Shown here piece by piece: positions 17,090 to 24,969 of a DNA stretch of 64,000 bases. The stretch spans positions 1-64,000 of the forward strand of contig JAUSMV010000005.1 in NCBI GenBank assembly GCA_030645235.1, read 5' to 3'. Position numbers and translations under genes: made by a program. Below the pieces are notes generated by a model, which ran no database searches, had not been told where the DNA came from, and was given only the letters and a program-made list of their open reading frames with translations. The first letter of the stretch is position 1. Each line of letters starts with the position of its first letter. Source of the DNA: Parvibaculum sp. (lineage in GTDB: Bacteria; Pseudomonadota; Alphaproteobacteria; Parvibaculales; Parvibaculaceae).

Positions 17090-17308
17090 TCAGGCGGCAG
17101 CCGAAGTCGGCATGGCGGACGCCACTTCCTGACGGCTGAGCCAGAAGGCACGGCCGGCAAGGCGTTCGATGCGGTCAGCACGCCAGAGCGGCTGGCCTTG
17201 TTTTGAATGGTATCCTGTAAGGTCAAGGACACATTCAATGTCGCGTTTGTTGAAGCCCTGAGCGGCGAGAAGCCGTGTTGCTGTGACAAAGTCGATATAG
17301 GTGGTCAT
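17090..17308 (-). CDS. Hypothetical 72-residue protein
   Basis: The ATG at 17308 is preceded by an excellent AGGAGG ribosome site 9 nt upstream, so it was chosen over an in-frame ATG 24 nt earlier. The product is a small mixed-charge protein (MTTYIDFVTATRLLAAQGFN, then a segment with CVLDLTGYH and RIERLAGRAFWLS) without signal peptide or membrane helix. The helix-turn-helix-like rhythm is suggestive of a small winged-helix or regulatory protein, but no family is recognised. Confidence 0.6.
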   Translation of the reverse strand: MTTYIDFVTATRLLAAQGFNKRDIECVLDLTGYHSKQGQPLWRADRIERLAGRAFWLSRQEVASAMPTSAAA

Positions 17309-17545
17309 GGGGGGATCCTCCTCTTTACGCATCTCTGCAACGGTACTGACTTAAGGTCGGTGCATGTCGGGCTTATATGGCTTGTGCGAAACTTGCGTGA
17401 CGCCCTCGTCTTGCTGCCTGACCGCTTCCTTGTGGCTTGCAAATCCGACTTAAATAGGGCCATAAGAATATGATTTTACGACGACCTTTCGATTTGCACC
17501 GTGCAGGGCGAAGGGCGGGCAAGAGGCGGATTGTGGAGCTGACAC

Positions 17546-17854
17546 ATGGCGCGAGCGCGAATCTACCGACCGGCGAAAAATGCGATGCAGTCGGGACGGG
17601 CCAAGACAAAATTATGGATATTGGAATTTGAAGCCTCGGCCGCCCGTAAGGTGGAACCGCTGATGGGCTGGACCAGCTCGCCCGATACAAGAACACAGCT
17701 CAATTTGCGCTTTGAGAGCAAGGAAGCCGCGATTGCCTATGCCGAAAAGAACGGTATCGACTATCAGGTGGCTGAACCCAAGACACCGCGCCCGCTGCTC
17801 AAAGCCTATGCCGACAATTTCAAGGCCGATCGTTCGGATCAATGGACTCACTGA
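17546..17854 (+). CDS. NDUFS4-like complex I accessory subunit (ETC complex I subunit)
   Basis: A 102-residue protein of the ETC_C1_NDUFA4/NDUFS4 family, supernumerary subunits of respiratory complex I kept in alphaproteobacteria and mitochondria. Features are ARIYRPAKNAMQSGRAKT at the start, then WILEFE, PLMGWTSSPDTRTQLNLRF and AIAYAEKNGIDYQV. The length is usual for bacterial members. It stands alone between a hypothetical gene and tRNA-Arg, far from any nuo operon in this window, as is common for this gene. Confidence 0.88.
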   Translation: MARARIYRPAKNAMQSGRAKTKLWILEFEASAARKVEPLMGWTSSPDTRTQLNLRFESKEAAIAYAEKNGIDYQVAEPKTPRPLLKAYADNFKADRSDQWTH

Positions 17855-17865
17855 CAGGCCTCACC

Positions 17866-17942
17866 GGTCCCGTAGCTCAGCTGGATAGAGCATCGGATTT
17901 CTAATCCGACGGTCACAGGTTCGAATCCTGTCGGGATCACCA
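17866..17942 (+). tRNA. tRNA-Arg (anticodon TCT)
   Basis: A 77-nt cloverleaf on the plus strand with encoded CCA. Acceptor stem GGTCCCG / CGGGATC (one G-U pair); anticodon stem TCGGA / TCCGA with loop TTTCTAA, giving UCU; T loop GTTCGAATC. It begins 11 bp after the NDUFS4-like gene. Confidence 0.95.
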
Positions 17943-17970
17943 TTACGGTATCAAGACCACAAAAACGAAA

Positions 17971-17990
17971 TGGGCCCGCTTGCGGGCCCA
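17971..17990. terminator. Bidirectional terminator between tRNA-Arg and Flp pilin
   Basis: A perfect 9-bp stem TGGGCCCGC / GCGGGCCCA with a TT loop. On the minus strand it is followed by TTTCGTTTTTG, a good terminator for the pilin gene; on the plus strand AAACTTAGTTTT follows, so it may also end tRNA-Arg transcripts. Confidence 0.75.
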
Positions 17991-18034
17991 AAACTTAGTT
18001 TTGCTGTCGTCAGTAGTTTTGCTGTTGTCGGTAA

Positions 18035-18202
18035 TTAGTTATTGATAGCTGTGTCCACTGCGGTGAACTTTGTCGTCAGGCTGGTGCCCAGCGTGCCGAC
18101 AATGGCCGAGATGGCGACGGCAATGCCGGCGGCAATCAGGCCGTATTCGATGGCGGTTGCGCCGCTTTCATTGGAGACGAATGACTTCAAGAAGTTGCTC
18201 AT
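18035..18202 (-). CDS. flp: Flp-type (type IVb) pilin
   Basis: A 55-residue prepilin. The leader MSNFLKSFVSNESG is followed by the Flp cleavage signature G-ATAIEY (G14, with Glu at +5 and Tyr at +6) and a hydrophobic helix GLIAAGIAVAISAIVGTLG, then a short polar tail. Flp pilins are cut by the prepilin peptidase TadV/CpaA and built into thin adhesive pili by Tad proteins. A GAGGG ribosome site sits 7 nt before the ATG. No tad or cpa genes are nearby, so it is an orphan here. A long AT-rich region lies upstream and a terminator downstream. Confidence 0.9.
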   Translation of the reverse strand: MSNFLKSFVSNESGATAIEYGLIAAGIAVAISAIVGTLGTSLTTKFTAVDTAINN

Positions 18203-18700
18203 TGTATTTCCCTCAAGACTGATGACGTGCCCGGACGCCTGAATGTTTCAAACCAGCCAGCCTGAGTGCGTCGCACCGGTGTGCCGTCTGTGATTTGAAT
18301 CTGGCAGTTGCGGTCTAACATTTCCCTAAATCGACCGTCCGAATTTGAGGTAAATGAATGAAAAACGGCTGATAAGCGCGCAGATTTCTATAAGAAAATT
18401 GCTGCGATTACAGATTCAAATTGAACTGCAGTTGAGCAATCAGACGTTTAGATCAGGTTTTGTGCGGGCTTGGTTTTGGGCATCTTTGTATAAAGTCTTA
18501 ACGCTAGCCAGTGACGTAGCAATTTCGAGCTCCAAAAGATGGCCAAAATTTTTTTTCCAAATCATCAATTTTTTTGTCAGAAATTACAGATGGTTCATAC
18601 AGGCGCGATTTAGCGCTTCCTGAGTTCCCTTTTCGACAGGTCCGCGCCATGATGGCAGATAAGAAGAAAATGGCCGGGGACTAAGGAAAGATAGAGTCAC
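18203..18700. other. AT-rich intergenic region, no gene supported
   Basis: About 500 bp between the divergent pilin and Sel1-protein genes. It is clearly richer in A and T than its surroundings, with homopolymer runs such as A5-T8 near 18546-18557 and a second T7 run near 18569. A 89-codon open frame at 18354-18623 has no ribosome site and an unusual composition; it is not called. The region probably carries two divergent promoters, and might hold a small RNA, but no structure decides this. Confidence 0.5.
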
Positions 18701-19357
18701 ATGAAATTGAGAATGTTGCTGTCGTTTGGGTTTGCCGTCGTCCTGAGCGTCGTCGCGCTGATGCCCTTGAACGGCGCAGAGGCCGCTGATGCTGCCAAAG
18801 CGGTGCCGAGCGAAGCCACCGGTCAGGACTTCTATGCGCGCGGCTTCTATCCTGAAGCTCTTGCGGAATGGACCAAGGCTGTTGAAGAGCAAAAGAGTGC
18901 AGGCGCAGCATTCCGGCTTGGTGAAGAATATCTCGATGCCAAAGTCGTGAAGCGCGATATTCCGAAAGCCATTAAATATTATGAGATCGGCGCTGAAGGC
19001 GGCGACGCGCGCGCGCAGATGGATCTCGGCACCATGTATGACAAAGGCGTGGGCGTGCCGGCTGATCCGAAACTTGCCGCCAGGTGGTTTGAAGCCGCGG
19101 CCAAGCAGGGCATGGCAGAGGCGCAGTATAACGTCGCCACTATGTATCAGGACGGTGTGGGCGTCGCGCGCGATGACGTGAAAGCTTACATGTACTATTT
19201 GCTCGCCACCAAATTCGGCTTTCCGCAATTTGCCGCCAGAGAACTTGATAAACTGTCGGGCGAGATGAAAACCGAAGACATTAAACGGGCGACAATGATG
19301 GCGCGGGATTTCAAACCTGTCGTAACGACGGTTCAGAACGGCATCGTCAAGAAGTGA
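18701..19357 (+). CDS. Secreted Sel1-repeat protein
   Basis: A 218-residue protein with a signal peptide (MKLRMLLSFGFAVVLSVVALM, cleavage probably after AEA near residue 28). Sel1-like/TPR repeats follow, e.g. RDIPKAIKYYEIGAEGGDAR, AQMDLGTMYDKGVGVPADP and AQYNVATMYQDGVGVARDD. Sel1 repeats are protein-interaction scaffolds; the partner is unknown. Expected in the periplasm. An AAGGAAAGAT ribosome site precedes the ATG, and a terminator follows at 19379. A related protein is encoded at 58626. Confidence 0.82.
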   Translation: MKLRMLLSFGFAVVLSVVALMPLNGAEAADAAKAVPSEATGQDFYARGFYPEALAEWTKAVEEQKSAGAAFRLGEEYLDAKVVKRDIPKAIKYYEIGAEGGDARAQMDLGTMYDKGVGVPADPKLAARWFEAAAKQGMAEAQYNVATMYQDGVGVARDDVKAYMYYLLATKFGFPQFAARELDKLSGEMKTEDIKRATMMARDFKPVVTTVQNGIVKK

Positions 19358-19378
19358 ACGAACGAGGATAAGAATAGG

Positions 19379-19413
19379 GAGCCCCGTCAGAACCGGCGGG
19401 GCTCTTTTGTTTG
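19379..19413 (+). terminator. Rho-independent terminator of Sel1 gene
   Basis: An 8-bp stem GAGCCCCG / CGGGGCTC (19379-19386 and 19397-19404) with a 10-nt loop, followed by TTTTGTTT, 22 bp after the stop codon. Confidence 0.85.
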
Positions 19414-19475
19414 GGCAATGTGCTGATCAATTGCATATGATGACCTGTCGGACTGATTTGGAATGAGTGGGACGC

Positions 19476-20783
19476 ATGTCGAACGTATGGTCGAACTGGT
19501 CGGGTTGGGTGAAGTCCTGGCCGCAAGCAATCGTCAAACCCGCCAGCGAGGATGAACTCTGCCGCGCGATGCGCGACGCGGTGGGCCCTGTGCGCGTTGT
19601 CGGCAGTGGTCATTCGTTCACGCCATTGGTTGAAAGTCAGGGCACGATTTTTGACCTCGCGCAAATGTCCGGCGTGATCGATCATGACAATGAGGCCAAA
19701 ACCGCGCGCATTAAAGCGGGCACGACGATACGTGACCTCGGACCTTTGCTGTTTGATCGCGGTATGGGGCTCGCCAATCAGGGCGACATTGACCGCCAGA
19801 CAATTGCGGGTGCCGTCGGCACCGGCACGCATGGCACCGGCATTGATCTCGGTTCCATCTCGTCTGCCGTTCAGGGATTTCGTCTTGTCAAATCCGACGG
19901 CGAAGTGCTGAGCGCCAGTGCGACGGAAAATCCGGACCTCTTCAAAGCGGGCTGCGTTTCGATGGGCAGTCTCGGCATTATGAGTGAGATCACGATGAAG
20001 GCGCTGCCGGTCTATGCGCTGGAAGAGACCGGCGGGCGAATGCAGGTGGACGAGGCCTTGGCGCAGGTTGAGACGTTGCGCGACGCGCACCGGCATTTTG
20101 AATTTTTCTGGTTTCCCTTTGCCGATGATGTGATCGTTAAATTCCTGAGCGAGACCGACAAAGAAGCCCGCCCGCGTCGCCGCAAGGATGACGGCGTTGA
20201 GTCCAAGGACGACAAGACATTCAGAACGCTTTGCGAAGTGTCGCGCTATCTGCCATTCCTGCGCGGACCGATCCAGAAATATATGACATCTTCCAGCTCG
20301 CGCTATTCGCTGAGCACAGATGCGCCGGGCCGTGTGCGCTGGTCGCATGATGCATTTCCGAGCGATCGCAACAACCGCTTTAATGAAATGGAATATGCGG
20401 TCCCAGCCGAAGTCGGACCTGACTGTTTGCGCGAAGTCGCCGTGCATATGAAAACTTGCGGCGTCAATTTTTTGTTTCCGCTTGAATATCGCTATGTCGC
20501 CGCCGACGACATCTGGATCAGTCCGTTCTATCAGCGCGACAGCGTGACAATCTCGGTGCATCAGTATCATCGTCAGCCTTATGCCGACTTGTTTGCAGGC
20601 GTCGAAAAGATTTTCCGGCGCTATGAGGGCCGTCCGCATTGGGGCAAGTTGCACACGATGAAGGCGGCGGACTTTGCGACCATGTATCCGCGCTGGGATG
20701 ATTTCTGTAAATTACGCCGCGAACTTGATCCGCAGGCTAAAATGCTCAATCCCTATCTCAAAGGCATATTCGGTGTCGTTTGA
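19476..20783 (+). CDS. FAD-linked sugar-lactone oxidase (ALO/gulonolactone oxidase family)
   Basis: A protein of 435 residues from ATG 19476 (the frame opens 9 nt earlier with GTG). N-terminal FAD-binding PCMH domain: VRVVGSGHSFTPLV contains the histidine to which flavin is covalently attached in this family, and AGAVGTGTHGTGIDLGSIS is the FAD pyrophosphate loop. The C-terminal half matches the D-arabinono-1,4-lactone oxidase domain (KLHTMKAADFATMYPRWDDF; the final residues KMLNPYLKGIFG). Members oxidise aldonolactones or related polyols with oxygen or cytochrome as acceptor. The true substrate is unknown. The gene converges on modC with a 2-bp gap. Confidence 0.85.
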   Translation: MSNVWSNWSGWVKSWPQAIVKPASEDELCRAMRDAVGPVRVVGSGHSFTPLVESQGTIFDLAQMSGVIDHDNEAKTARIKAGTTIRDLGPLLFDRGMGLANQGDIDRQTIAGAVGTGTHGTGIDLGSISSAVQGFRLVKSDGEVLSASATENPDLFKAGCVSMGSLGIMSEITMKALPVYALEETGGRMQVDEALAQVETLRDAHRHFEFFWFPFADDVIVKFLSETDKEARPRRRKDDGVESKDDKTFRTLCEVSRYLPFLRGPIQKYMTSSSSRYSLSTDAPGRVRWSHDAFPSDRNNRFNEMEYAVPAEVGPDCLREVAVHMKTCGVNFLFPLEYRYVAADDIWISPFYQRDSVTISVHQYHRQPYADLFAGVEKIFRRYEGRPHWGKLHTMKAADFATMYPRWDDFCKLRRELDPQAKMLNPYLKGIFGVV

Positions 20784-20785
20784 TT

Positions 20786-21880
20786 TCAGCTTGTACTGAC
20801 AAGCGCCACGGATTTGATGAGCACCCAGACCTTGCGGTCGGGCGCGAGCACCAAAGCGTCATGCGCGCGCTTGGTAATGCGGGCTTTGAGCATATGCGCG
20901 CCGGTGAGCGACAGAGTGAGATCGACCTGGCCCTTTTGCGTGGGCGCAATCTCCGTAATGGTCGCTTCCAATATATTCTGAATGCTGATGCCCTGCGGCC
21001 GTTCGGTGGCGATGGCGACGTCACGGGCATGGACACGCAGACGGACGATGGACCCCACGGCGTCAGAGACAAGCGGCAGGCTGATGCGATCTGCGCCCAG
21101 CACCAGCGTTGTCACGTACGCGGCTTCGTCATGGGCTTCCACACGCGCTTCGATGATGGCGGCGGGGTCGGTGTCGTCACTATCACCGAGAATGAGACGC
21201 TGAATTTCCGGCCGGTTGAGCACGGCAGCCACGTCGCCTGACGCGGCAACTGAACCCTGATGAAGCACGACGACGCGGTCGGCGAGACGCGTGATCTCAT
21301 CAATATTGTGACTGACATAGAGGATCGGCAGATCGAGACGGCGATTGAGCACTTCGATGAAAGGCATGATGCCTGCTCGGCGGCGCGGATCGAGACCGGA
21401 CAGCGGCTCATCCATAAGCAGAAGGCGCGGGCCGGAGAGAAGGGCGCGACCGATGGAGACGCGTTGTGCCTCGCCGCCCGACAGATGATGCGGACGACGC
21501 GCGAGCAAAGCATCAAGGCCAAGAAGGGCAATCACCTCATCGCGCGAGACGGTGAGCGATGCGTCGCGCCGCTTTGCGCCGTAGTCAAGATTTTGCGCGA
21601 CGGAGAGATGCGGAAAGAGCAAAGCATCCTGAAAGACATAGCCGATGCGGCGTCGCTCCGGCGGCAGCGATATTCTCTTGGCGCTGTCGTTCAGAACCTG
21701 ATCGTCAAACGTGATATGCGCGTGATCGGGGCGCTGCAAACCGGCAATGAGTTGCAGCAACATGGATTTGCCGGCGCCCGATGGCCCGATGATCCCTGTG
21801 ACACCGCGTGGCGCGAGGAGGCGCACGTCGAGTGCGAAATTACCGATACGGCGTTGCACATTGATTGAGAGGCCGCTCAT
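20786..21880 (-). CDS. modC: Molybdate ABC transporter, ATP-binding protein ModC
   Basis: A 364-residue ABC ATPase with C-terminal TOBE/Mop molybdate-sensing domain. Walker A GPSGAGKS is near residues 32-39, the ABC signature LSGGEAQRVSIGRALL in mid-protein and Walker B LLLMDEPLSGLD follows. The regulatory domain starts near 295 (ISIQNILEATITEI...). It drives molybdate import for molybdenum enzymes such as the cox enzyme at the other end of the window. Overlaps modB by 4 nt (ATGA). No modA lies beside it. Confidence 0.92.
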   Translation of the reverse strand: MSGLSINVQRRIGNFALDVRLLAPRGVTGIIGPSGAGKSMLLQLIAGLQRPDHAHITFDDQVLNDSAKRISLPPERRRIGYVFQDALLFPHLSVAQNLDYGAKRRDASLTVSRDEVIALLGLDALLARRPHHLSGGEAQRVSIGRALLSGPRLLLMDEPLSGLDPRRRAGIMPFIEVLNRRLDLPILYVSHNIDEITRLADRVVVLHQGSVAASGDVAAVLNRPEIQRLILGDSDDTDPAAIIEARVEAHDEAAYVTTLVLGADRISLPLVSDAVGSIVRLRVHARDVAIATERPQGISIQNILEATITEIAPTQKGQVDLTLSLTGAHMLKARITKRAHDALVLAPDRKVWVLIKSVALVSTS

Positions 21881-22593
21881 ATGCGCCCCCTGATGCGGGT
21901 CTGCGCCCCGCGGGCGAGCACTTCGGAGGCGATGAGAGCAACAGCGGCAAGTGCGAGCGACAAGAGAACGAAGCGCATCGCATTGATCTCACCATCGGGC
22001 GATTGCAGCGCTGAATAAAGCGCGATGGGAAGCGTTTGCGTTTCACCCGGAATGTTGGCAACGAAGGTGATGGTCGCGCCAAACTCACCGATAGCGCGGG
22101 CAAAGCCAAGCAGCGAGCCTGCGATGATACCCGGCGTGATGAGCGGCAGAGTGACCGACAAGAAAGAATTTGTCGCGCTCGCCCCGAGCGTGCGGGCGGC
22201 GGCCTCCAATCGCGGATCGACGGCTTCAAAGCTCAGGCGGATGGCGCGCACCATGAGCGGGAAACCCATGATAGCGGATGCAAGGGCCGCACCCTTCCAG
22301 TTGAACGCAAAACTGAAACCCGTATGCGCTTCGAGCCAATGACCGATGGCACCGTTGTGACCAAAGAGCAAAAGCAACACATAGCCTGTGACGACAGGCG
22401 GCAACACGAGCGGCAGGTGAACCAATCCGTCGAGAAAAATCTTGCCGCGAAAGTTTGAGCGCGCGAGCACCCATGCAATCGCAATGCCGATGGGCAGCGA
22501 AAAAGCAGTGCCGACCAGACCGGTCTTGAGCGAAAGCCAGAGGGCTTGCGCCTCTCCCGCGCTCAGACCTGAACTGAAAAGGCCGTCACCCAT
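21877..22593 (-). CDS. modB: Molybdate ABC transporter permease ModB
   Basis: A 238-residue permease with about five membrane helices and the ABC-coupling EAA motif AARTLGASATNSFLSVTLPL, then GSLLGFARAIGEFGATI. The pattern GEFGATITFVANIPGETQT is characteristic of ModB. It begins 3 bp after the metC stop codon, so both may be on one mRNA. ModA, normally upstream of modB, is absent; its slot is taken by metC. Confidence 0.92.
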   Translation of the reverse strand: MGDGLFSSGLSAGEAQALWLSLKTGLVGTAFSLPIGIAIAWVLARSNFRGKIFLDGLVHLPLVLPPVVTGYVLLLLFGHNGAIGHWLEAHTGFSFAFNWKGAALASAIMGFPLMVRAIRLSFEAVDPRLEAAARTLGASATNSFLSVTLPLITPGIIAGSLLGFARAIGEFGATITFVANIPGETQTLPIALYSALQSPDGEINAMRFVLLSLALAAVALIASEVLARGAQTRIRGRI

Positions 22594-22596
22594 GTC

Positions 22597-23775
22597 TCAT
22601 GCACCTGCTGCATTGAGACGGGCAAAGCCTGCTTCAAGATCGGCGAGGAGATCGTCTGCATCTTCGAGACCGGCATGAATGCGGATGAGCTGACCGCCGA
22701 AATCGCCGGAGGTGACAGTGCGGTTGTGTTTGAGGTCTTGCGGCAGGATGAGACTTTCAAAGCCACCCCATGAATAACCCATGCCCATGAGGTCCATGCC
22801 GTCAAGCATGGCGGCAATTGCTTTGTCGCTGACGGTTGGTTGAAAGACGAAAGAGAAGAGACCGCAGGCACCGGTGAAGTCACGCTTCCAGAGTGCGTGA
22901 TCGGGATGGCTTTCAAGCGCGGGATGAATGACGAGTGCGACTTCGGGCCGTGCTTCAAGCCAGCGCGCAAGCCGGATGCCGGTCGCCTGATGGCGTTCCA
23001 GCCGGACGCCCAATGTGCGGATGCCGCGCAGCACGAGATAGACATCGTCCGGCGCAACGGTCTGGCCCAATGCGCCGTGACGGAAGAGCGTATCGGCCCA
23101 TGTTTTTTCATTCGTGGTGATCGAGCCCATCAGCACATCGGAATGGCCGCAGAGATATTTGGTGACGGCCTGCACCGAAATGTCAGCGCCCTGGCTCAGG
23201 GGTTTGGTGTAGTAGCCCGCGCCATATGTATTGTCGGCGATGACGATGGCTCCGCCTGCATGAGCCGCCGCCGCGATGGCCGGTATGTCCTGAATCTCGA
23301 ACGAATTGGAACCGGGTGATTCGGCAAAGACAACGGCGGTGTTGGGCTTCATCAATTTGGAAATACCCGCACCGATACGAGGGTCGTAATAGTCAACCTC
23401 GACGCCCATGCGCGTCAGCAGCTTGTTGCAGACATCGCGCGAGGGACCATAGGCGCTATCGACCATCAGCAAATGATCGCCTGCCTTCAGATGAGCGATG
23501 AGGGCTGTGGAGACCGCTGAGAGACCGGAGGGCGTCAGAACAGTGTTGTATCCGCCTTCCAGCGCCGTTATGGCCTTTTGCAGCGCGGTAATCGTGGGCG
23601 AGCCGCGCCGGCCGTAAGTATAGGGCTGGTCTCTCGTCTTCAGGACTTTGACTGTCGGGTGCAGGATCGTTGAGCCGTGAAAGACCGGCGGATTGACATA
23701 GCCGAAATTTGCCTCCGGCTCGCGTCCCGCTGTCACAACGAGCGTATCCTGTCGATGATTTGGCTTCTCAGTCAT
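22597..23775 (-). CDS. metC: Cystathionine beta-lyase
   Basis: A PLP-dependent Cys/Met metabolism enzyme of about 392 residues (ATG 23775; the frame opens 36 nt earlier). The PLP lysine lies in AVTKYLCGHSDVLMG; substrate and cofactor contacts include YTYGRRGSPT, the SGLSAVSTAL turn and IVIADNTYGAGY. It cleaves cystathionine to homocysteine, pyruvate and ammonia in methionine synthesis; cystathionine gamma-lyase activity cannot be excluded. Divergent from aapJ across 74 bp, and followed immediately by modB. Confidence 0.87.
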   Translation of the reverse strand: MTEKPNHRQDTLVVTAGREPEANFGYVNPPVFHGSTILHPTVKVLKTRDQPYTYGRRGSPTITALQKAITALEGGYNTVLTPSGLSAVSTALIAHLKAGDHLLMVDSAYGPSRDVCNKLLTRMGVEVDYYDPRIGAGISKLMKPNTAVVFAESPGSNSFEIQDIPAIAAAAHAGGAIVIADNTYGAGYYTKPLSQGADISVQAVTKYLCGHSDVLMGSITTNEKTWADTLFRHGALGQTVAPDDVYLVLRGIRTLGVRLERHQATGIRLARWLEARPEVALVIHPALESHPDHALWKRDFTGACGLFSFVFQPTVSDKAIAAMLDGMDLMGMGYSWGGFESLILPQDLKHNRTVTSGDFGGQLIRIHAGLEDADDLLADLEAGFARLNAAGA

Positions 23776-23849
23776 TGGCCGTTCCGTCTGGTCAGTGTAA
23801 GAAAGAAGCATAACCGACCCTTTGCCATTAGACCAAACGAGAGACCCCC

Positions 23850-24953
23850 ATGAACAACCGGCTCGTCGCTTTTCTCGTTGGCATCGTCATCGGTGCCGCC
23901 GCGCTCTATTTCTTTTTGCCGGGTCCGGGCGCACCGATTACGGCAGCGACCGTCAACACCACCGGACCAGCGGCCAAACCGGCGGGACCGACAGCGGCGG
24001 CGGGCTCGACGCTCGCCACGGTGCGGGCGCGCGGTTATTTGCAATGCGGCGTGAGCCAGGGTCTGCCGGGCTTCTCCAACCCCAATGACAAGGGCGAGTG
24101 GAGCGGCATCGACGTTGATTTCTGTAAAGCCGTCGCCGCCGCCGTCTTCGGCGATGCGACCAAGGTGAAATACCGCCCGCTGAGCGCGAAGGACCGCTTC
24201 ACCGCGCTGCAATCGGGCGAGATTGATCTTCTGTCGCGCAACACGACATGGTCCATGTCGCGCGACACATCGCTGGGTTTCGATTTTGCCGGTGTCATCT
24301 ATTATGACGGGCAGGGCTTTCTCGTCAAAAAATCAACGGGCATCACCAGCGCCGCGCAACTGGACGGCGCGACCATCTGCACGCAGACCGGCACGACAAC
24401 CGAACTCAACATGGCCGATTATTTTCGTGGTCAGGGCATGACCTACAAAGTACTGGCCTTTGAAAAGAACGAAGAGTCCCTGAGCGCCTATGACGAGGGA
24501 CGATGCGACGCCTATACGACCGACGCATCGGGCCTGCATGCGCAAAAGCTCATTCTGAAAACGCCGGATGAACATCTGGTGCTGCCGGAAATCATTTCCA
24601 AAGAACCGCTCGGACCTCTGATGCGTCAGGGCGATGCGCAATGGGCTGACATTGTGCGCTGGACATTGTTTGCACTGATCAATGCCGAAGACCTCGGCGT
24701 GACCCAAGGCAATGTTGAACTGATGCGCACAAGCCAGAGCCCGGACATTCGCCGTCTGCTCGGCGCGGAAGGAGCATACGGTGAAGCCATCGGATTGAAA
24801 GCAGAATGGGCGGCCGACGTCATCCGCGCGGTCGGCAACTATGGCGAAATCTATAACCGCACTGTCGGGCCGGACACGCCGCTCGGCATTCCGCGCGGGC
24901 TGAATGCGCTGTGGAAAAACGGCGGGCTGATGTATGCGCCGCCCATTCGCTGA
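23850..24953 (+). CDS. aapJ: General L-amino acid ABC transporter, substrate-binding protein
   Basis: A 367-residue periplasmic binding protein of the AapJ family. The N-terminus is a hydrophobic helix (LVAFLVGIVIGAAALYFFLP) followed by an alanine/proline/threonine-rich spacer, so it may stay membrane-anchored or be a signal peptide with weak cleavage site. The solute-binding domain starts at about residue 52 (LATVRARGYLQCGVSQGLPG) and contains GIDVDFCKAVAAAVFG and SRNTTWSMSRDTSLGFDF. First gene of the aapJQMP operon. Confidence 0.92.
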   Translation: MNNRLVAFLVGIVIGAAALYFFLPGPGAPITAATVNTTGPAAKPAGPTAAAGSTLATVRARGYLQCGVSQGLPGFSNPNDKGEWSGIDVDFCKAVAAAVFGDATKVKYRPLSAKDRFTALQSGEIDLLSRNTTWSMSRDTSLGFDFAGVIYYDGQGFLVKKSTGITSAAQLDGATICTQTGTTTELNMADYFRGQGMTYKVLAFEKNEESLSAYDEGRCDAYTTDASGLHAQKLILKTPDEHLVLPEIISKEPLGPLMRQGDAQWADIVRWTLFALINAEDLGVTQGNVELMRTSQSPDIRRLLGAEGAYGEAIGLKAEWAADVIRAVGNYGEIYNRTVGPDTPLGIPRGLNALWKNGGLMYAPPIR

Positions 24954-24969
24954 ACAACAAAGGCTGTAA

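Noticed and set aside
18354-18623. 89-codon plus-strand ORF in the AT-rich gap
   Set aside because: No Shine-Dalgarno, unusual residue mix, and it crosses T- and A-runs; more likely chance.
19347-20654. 435-codon minus-strand ORF opposite the lactone oxidase
   Set aside because: Antisense to a well-supported FAD-linked oxidase; no family match in its own frame.
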